From NCBI RefSeq assembly GCF_014203015.1, contig NZ_JACHIB010000001.1, forward strand, positions 186,001-250,000: DNA of 64,000 nt. Reading direction: 5' to 3'. Below the pieces are notes generated by a model. That model ran no database searches and was not told the origin of the DNA. It worked only from the letters and a program-made list of their open reading frames with translations. This DNA is from Castellaniella defragrans. Its GTDB lineage: Bacteria > Pseudomonadota > Gammaproteobacteria > Burkholderiales > Burkholderiaceae_B. Below are positions 56,282 through 64,000 of the stretch, piece after piece. Numbering within the stretch: position 1 is the first letter of the stretch; every line of letters begins with the position of its first letter. The position numbers were made by a program, and so were the translations under genes.

Positions 56282-57478
56282 TCAGCGCGCGTCCTTGAAC
56301 CCCCGCGCCGTGTACAGCCAGACGGCCGCCAGCATGGCGCCGGCCCAGAACACCATGGACGCGCCGCCGCTGCGCGCCAGGATGCCGCCCAGCACGCCGC
56401 CGGCGAACACCCCCAGGGACTGGGCGGTGTTGTAGAACCCCAGCGCCAGGCCCTTGTAGGCGGGCGGCGCCACGCGCGACACCAGCGAGGGCTGCAGGGC
56501 CTCGAGGATGTTGAAGGCCACGAAGAAGGCGACGAAGGCCAACACCACCAGCCAGAAGGAATCGGTCAGCCAGGGCAGCGCGCCCAGCACCACGGCCAGG
56601 CCCAGCACCGCCCATTCGAGCGCGGGCTTGTGGGCCTTGCGCGTCTCGGTGTAGAAGACGGCCGGCACCATCAGGACGAAGGACGCCAGGATGACCGGCA
56701 GGTAGACCTGCCACAGGGTGGCGGAATCGTAGCCCCCCAGGCGGCCCAGCAGGCCGGGCGCCACCATGAACAGGGACATCAGGATGAAGTGCAGGCAGAA
56801 CACGCCGAAATTCAGCCGCAGCAGGTCGCGGTGGCCCAGCACGTCGTGCGCCGTGGCCTGGACGATGTCGGCTTCGGAGCGCGGCACGTCGGGCACGAAG
56901 AACATGGCGATCAGCAGGCAGACGAAGCCCAGCAGGCTGATGGCCCAGAACAGCCCCGACAGGCCGAAGGCGCCCACCAGCATGGGCGAGAGCACCAGCG
57001 ACAGGGCGAAGGACACCCCGATGGAGCCGCCCACCATGGCCATGGCGCGCGTGCGGACCTCGGGGCGGGTGGCATCCGCGATCCAGGCCGTGATGGCGGC
57101 CGACACCGCCCCGATCCCCTGGATCACGCGCCCGACCGTCACCCAGTCCACGTCGTTGGTCAGGGCGCAGATCACCCCGCCCGCCACGAACAGCAGCATG
57201 CCGAACACGATCACGGGGCGGCGTCCGTAGCGGTCGGACGCCATGCCCAGCGGAATCTGCATGACCGCCTGGGTCAGGCCGTACGCGCCCAGGGCCAGCC
57301 CCACCCGCACCGGGTCGTCGCCCCCGGCCAGGGTGCGCGCCGCCACGGCGAAGATCGGCGTCAGCAGGAACAGGCCCAGCATCCGGGCGGCGAACAGCGT
57401 GGCCAGGGCGATGCTGCTGCGCCGTTCCAGAGGGGTCAGCCGGAGCATGGGCGAGCGCGAACGAGGGGATGCGGACAT
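56282..57478 (-). CDS. MFS transporter (YajR-like DHA family)
   Basis: This protein of about 398 residues has 12 membrane helices with the major facilitator motif [12 protein letters not shown] in loop 2-3 and motif C-like [18 protein letters not shown] in helix 5. The position between ssb and uvrA is conserved in Burkholderiales. Drug or metabolite efflux is likely; substrate unknown. The start at 57478 is chosen over a TTG four codons upstream; an ATG at 57448 is also possible. Confidence 0.9.
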   Translation of the reverse strand: MSASPRSRSPMLRLTPLERRSSIALATLFAARMLGLFLLTPIFAVAARTLAGGDDPVRVGLALGAYGLTQAVMQIPLGMASDRYGRRPVIVFGMLLFVAGGVICALTNDVDWVTVGRVIQGIGAVSAAITAWIADATRPEVRTRAMAMVGGSIGVSFALSLVLSPMLVGAFGLSGLFWAISLLGFVCLLIAMFFVPDVPRSEADIVQATAHDVLGHRDLLRLNFGVFCLHFILMSLFMVAPGLLGRLGGYDSATLWQVYLPVILASFVLMVPAVFYTETRKAHKPALEWAVLGLAVVLGALPWLTDSFWLVVLAFVAFFVAFNILEALQPSLVSRVAPPAYKGLALGFYNTAQSLGVFAGGVLGGILARSGGASMVFWAGAMLAAVWLYTARGFKDAR

Positions 57479-57555
57479 GGGGCGGGCCAAAAGAATGGAA
57501 GCTGCGCGTTATAGTATCAAGTTGGCCTTTGAAAAACCTGAACCCCCCCACCGGC

Positions 57556-60576
<3,021 letters not shown>

Positions 60577-60636
60577 GCCCGGCCTGGACTCTGCCGAGCC
60601 TGGCTCGATCCGGGACGCGGCCGGCTTCAGCCTGAT

Positions 60637-61224
<588 letters not shown>

Positions 61225-63354
61225 CTAGCGCTCGAGTTCCCGGGCATGGCTGCGCTGCCGTTCGGCCATGCGATCCAGCGCATGGGCCAGGACGACGATC
61301 TCGCGCACCGGGCTGCGGACCGAAGGGCTGGACTGCCCGCCGCCCCCGGCAAGCTCTTCCGCCCAGCGGCTCAGCGACAGCAGGGGGCGCGACAGCCACC
61401 AGGCCACCAGCAGCGCGGCCGCCACACCGAACACCCAGAAGCCCAGGATCAGCAGGCCGATGCGGTTCAAGGCCCGTTCGGCCGGCTCGGCGTAGCGGCT
61501 TTCCGGCAGCGCCAGGGCGATGGTCAGCATGGGGCCGTCGGGCAGCTGGATCGCCTGCCAGCGGGCCAGGTACCGGCGGCCTTCGACTTCCAGGGACTGC
61601 CGGCCCATGACCCGCTCCGAATGCAGGATGCGTGCGCCCAGCAGGCGGATTTCGGGCGACTCGCTCTGATCCGCCAGCACCCGGCGGACCTGCCCGTCCT
61701 CCAGGTGGTAGATCGGTTCGCCGCCGGAGCTGGCGAGCAGCGCCCCGCCGGATTCGGCCAGGAAGGCGATGCCGCCGATGCGGACCATTTCCGCGCGCAG
61801 GAAGCGGCTGATCTGCGACAGCGCCACATCGGCCGTCAGGACGCCGACGAGGCGGCCGGCCTCGTCGCGCAGGGCGACCGACATGCCCATGCCCATGTCC
61901 TCGAACAGGCCGCCCGGGTCGTGGATGGCATAGCGGTAGGCCGGATACCAGCGCAGGCTGCGGGCCTGCAAGGCGGTCTCGAACCAGGGGCGGGTCCGGG
62001 CGTCGTAGCGCGGATTGCCGGTGCCCGCCGACGTGCTGGGCCGATTGTCGTCGTCGACCCGGTCGATGCGCAGCACGCCGCCGTCGCTCCGGTCGGCCCG
62101 CAGGATGCGCAGGCCCCGCTCGTCGCCCACCGGCGGGCGGCCCGCCGCCAGGTAGCCGCCATCGGCCATGCCGACGGACAGCAGCGTCAACAGGGGCTGC
62201 TGGCGCAATTGCAGCAGGAAGCCGCGCAGCAGTTCGTCCCGCCGGTCCAGGCCGACCAGCCCGCTCTTGAACTGGCCGGCGTTGAAGGTCGCGGCCGCGC
62301 GCGGCACCTCGAAGAAATCGACGACCTTGTCCCTGAGCTGGTCGGCCAGTTCATCGACCTGCTGCCGTTCGAGGTCCTCGACCGCCTGGATCGAGGCCGT
62401 GAACACCAGCCAGCCCGCCAGGCCGACCATCAGCGGCATGGGCGCCAGCGTGGCGATCAGCAGCAGCGTGCGCAGGGACGCCAGCCCGTCGCGCGAAGCG
62501 ATCCCGCCGGAGCGGGACCACCACACGCCGCGGCGATACAGCACCGCCAGCAGCAGGGCCAGCGTGACGCTGGCCCCCATCCCCCGGATCAGCCAGGCGC
62601 GCGCGGGGTCGTAGGCCAGCCCGTCCTTGGGGACGGCGGCCAATTCCCAGGTGGCGTCGGGCAAGACGATCGAAACCTGGACGTGCGGCCGGTCGAACAG
62701 CCCGGGCTCGCCGAACAGGCCGTAGGCGGGCCGGTCCTCCTCGCGGCTGCGGATCGCCACGTCGAAGACGGCGTCCGGGCCGATCAGCCCGGCGCGCCGC
62801 AGGGTGTTTTCCAGATCGACCGTCAGGGCCGTCATGCCCCGGTAGCCGCCGACGCCCTCGGGCGCGTCGAAGATCGGCATGCGGAAGATCAGGCCGGTGC
62901 GCCCCGTCTGCACCAGGCGGGTGGAGCCGTCGATCACCGCCACGCGGTGCTGGATCATGTAGCTGATCTTGGCCATGAACTCGGGCCGCAGGCCGTAGTC
63001 CAGGCCGATGACGGGCTCGTTGCCGGCGATCGGGTAGACCTGCTCGATCCGCAGCTTGTGGACGAAGACGATGCTGCGGATGTCGGGCCGGGCCCGCGCC
63101 ATGCCGGGCGCGATCGAACCGAACGGCCCCGCTTCGCCGCCGGGCGCGGCCGCGAGCGCGGCGGCCAGGCGGCCGTTCAGGTCCTGCAGGGCGCGCAGGT
63201 CGTCCCGCAGGCGCGCGGCGCGTTCATCGAACTGCTGGCGGACGCTGGCCATGATGCGCGCCTCGCTGCGGGAACGGTCATAGAACTCCGTGCCCAGCGC
63301 GGCCGCGACGCCCAGAAGCAACAGCAGGATCACGACGGACAGCGTGCGCTTCAC
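61225..63354 (-). CDS. Membrane sensor part of a diguanylate cyclase, ending at an in-frame amber codon
   Basis: 709 residues from a GTG at 63354, which has GGAGG seven bases upstream. Order: membrane helix (about 4-22), periplasmic domain to about residue 240 (CHASE-like), a helix pair, a Cache-like domain (FFEVPRAAATFNAGQF to about 590), a membrane helix, and a HAMP linker with coiled coil (RMAERQRSHARELER). The TAG at 61225-61227 falls exactly in the coiled coil, and VAERTQALVEAN continues in frame beyond it. The intact protein would be a single sensor cyclase; as read here it is probably inactive. Confidence 0.85.
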   Translation of the reverse strand: MKRTLSVVILLLLLGVAAALGTEFYDRSRSEARIMASVRQQFDERAARLRDDLRALQDLNGRLAAALAAAPGGEAGPFGSIAPGMARARPDIRSIVFVHKLRIEQVYPIAGNEPVIGLDYGLRPEFMAKISYMIQHRVAVIDGSTRLVQTGRTGLIFRMPIFDAPEGVGGYRGMTALTVDLENTLRRAGLIGPDAVFDVAIRSREEDRPAYGLFGEPGLFDRPHVQVSIVLPDATWELAAVPKDGLAYDPARAWLIRGMGASVTLALLLAVLYRRGVWWSRSGGIASRDGLASLRTLLLIATLAPMPLMVGLAGWLVFTASIQAVEDLERQQVDELADQLRDKVVDFFEVPRAAATFNAGQFKSGLVGLDRRDELLRGFLLQLRQQPLLTLLSVGMADGGYLAAGRPPVGDERGLRILRADRSDGGVLRIDRVDDDNRPSTSAGTGNPRYDARTRPWFETALQARSLRWYPAYRYAIHDPGGLFEDMGMGMSVALRDEAGRLVGVLTADVALSQISRFLRAEMVRIGGIAFLAESGGALLASSGGEPIYHLEDGQVRRVLADQSESPEIRLLGARILHSERVMGRQSLEVEGRRYLARWQAIQLPDGPMLTIALALPESRYAEPAERALNRIGLLILGFWVFGVAAALLVAWWLSRPLLSLSRWAEELAGGGGQSSPSVRSPVREIVVLAHALDRMAERQRSHARELER

Positions 63355-63530
63355 CCTCGAACCTCCGGTGCCCAAGCCCTGTTTCCGGCAGTTTCTCATC
63401 TGCATACATTTCGCGCCACCAGGAAACAGGAAATCCGGCCGGGTGTGGCCGCCACGCCGCGCGGGCCGCGCCGCCCGCGTCCCGTTGCGCGGACTGGGCA
63501 ACCCGCGCGTCCGACTCTATGATGGACGGC

Positions 63531-64000
63531 ATGCGCATCCTGCTGATCGAAGACGAATCCGAACTGGCCGCGTGGCTGGCCCGCGGCCTGGCCCGCCACG
63601 GCGGGTTCATGGTCGACTGGGCCGACGACGCGGAACTGGCCGAACGCCGCCTGGCGGTCGAGGAGTTCGACGCCATCATCCTCGACCTGGGGCTGCCCGG
63701 CATGGACGGCCACGCCTTCCTGCGCCGCCTGCGCGGGCGCGACGACCGCTGCCCGGTGCTGGTGCTGACCGCGCGCGATTCGCTGTCCGAGCGCATCGGC
63801 ACGCTGCACGAAGGTGCCGACGACTTCATGCACAAGCCCTTCGCCATCGAAGAGCTCGAAGCCCGGCTCAACGCCCTGATCCGGCGCAGCCGCGGCCGCG
63901 AGCACCCCCGCTGGGTGCTGGGCGACCTGGTGCTGGACATCGGCAGCCAGCGCTTCCTGCACCGCGACGAGCCGCTGAACCTGTCGCCGCGGGAATACGC
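63531..64000 (+). CDS. OmpR/PhoB-type response regulator, partial at window end
   Basis: The frame is open to the window edge. It encodes a receiver domain with the acidic pair in LLIEDESE, phosphoacceptor Asp52 in ILDLGLPGMDG, the Thr in LVLTARD and Lys in HKPF, followed by the beginning of a winged-helix output domain (LSPREY). An ATG four codons earlier (63519) is also possible. It is divergent from the split diguanylate cyclase. The cognate kinase probably follows beyond the edge. Confidence 0.9.
   Translation, partial: MRILLIEDESELAAWLARGLARHGGFMVDWADDAELAERRLAVEEFDAIILDLGLPGMDGHAFLRRLRGRDDRCPVLVLTARDSLSERIGTLHEGADDFMHKPFAIEELEARLNALIRRSRGREHPRWVLGDLVLDIGSQRFLHRDEPLNLSPREY

Noticed and set aside
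57490-57555. A LexA (SOS) box before uvrA
   Set aside because: No CTG-N10-CAG-type site with reasonable similarity was found between the MFS gene and uvrA. Only a TATAGT -10-like hexamer is visible.
60577-60636. Terminator between uvrA and the diguanylate cyclase
   Set aside because: A GCGGCCGGCT direct repeat is present, but there is no stable hairpin followed by a T run on either strand.

Overview
The window is about 64 kb of very GC-rich DNA, densely packed with genes. It looks like a chromosomal segment of a betaproteobacterium of the order Burkholderiales, most probably the family Alcaligenaceae (Bordetella, Achromobacter, Castellaniella type). This is inferred from gene order (birA-coaX, dacC-ybeD-lipB, coxB-coxA-coxC with its small assembly genes, ssb-MFS-uvrA, paired cyanophycin synthetases) and from protein character, not from a database search. 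A copper nitrite reductase shows denitrifying capacity. I see no rRNA, tRNA, CRISPR array, prophage or intact insertion sequence.

Layout. 0-5 kb: cobalamin adenosyltransferase, a CMD-family protein, a class III aminotransferase, a MurR/RpiR regulator and a C45 (acyltransferase-like) peptidase. 5-7.5 kb: a denitrification island (nirV, nirK, a small cytochrome c). 7.5-11.6 kb: ECHDC3-like hydratase, lipB, ybeD, dacC and an alpha/beta hydrolase. 11.6-22 kb: birA-coaX-small ORF-galU, the LPS genes waaA and waaC, a gamma carbonic anhydrase, a glycosyltransferase, glmU, phaM and a NUDIX gene. 22-31 kb: the aa3 cytochrome c oxidase locus with heme A synthesis and copper-assembly genes. 31-44 kb: a CPA1 antiporter fused to a cyclic-nucleotide-binding-like domain, rpoH, an EEP nuclease, aspS, DUF502, FmdB, a second antiporter, a GMC oxidoreductase, ubiA and an aminotransferase. 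44-54.5 kb: a cyanophycin locus (M23 peptidase, cphA, a second synthetase, an ABC exporter-like protein, DUF1854) followed by a possible transglutaminase-like gene. 54.6-64 kb: patatin, ssb, an MFS transporter, uvrA, a diguanylate cyclase split by an in-frame amber codon, and the start of a response regulator.

The most striking non-genic signal is a dispersed element of about 100 bp with five copies (4805, 18790, 21923, 26394 and 47881). All five fold into the same bipartite structure: a 13-bp upper stem with a CTGC-type tetraloop, one bulged A, a 4-bp lower stem, then a second GC hairpin. The stem bases covary between copies. One copy lies in frame inside the second cyanophycin synthetase. 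Independently, a 163-bp element with perfect 14-bp terminal inverted repeats lies in frame inside uvrA. A second repeat family has three copies (2690, 38682 and 50046).

Regulation visible in the sequence: FNR/NnrR-type TTG-N8-CAA boxes lie before nirK, before nirV and in the leader of coxB, which suggests opposite oxygen control of denitrification and of the aa3 oxidase. A perfect CIRCE (HrcA) operator precedes rpoH. Convergent genes at 653-674 share a 22-bp perfect palindrome that makes both proteins end in the same four residues.
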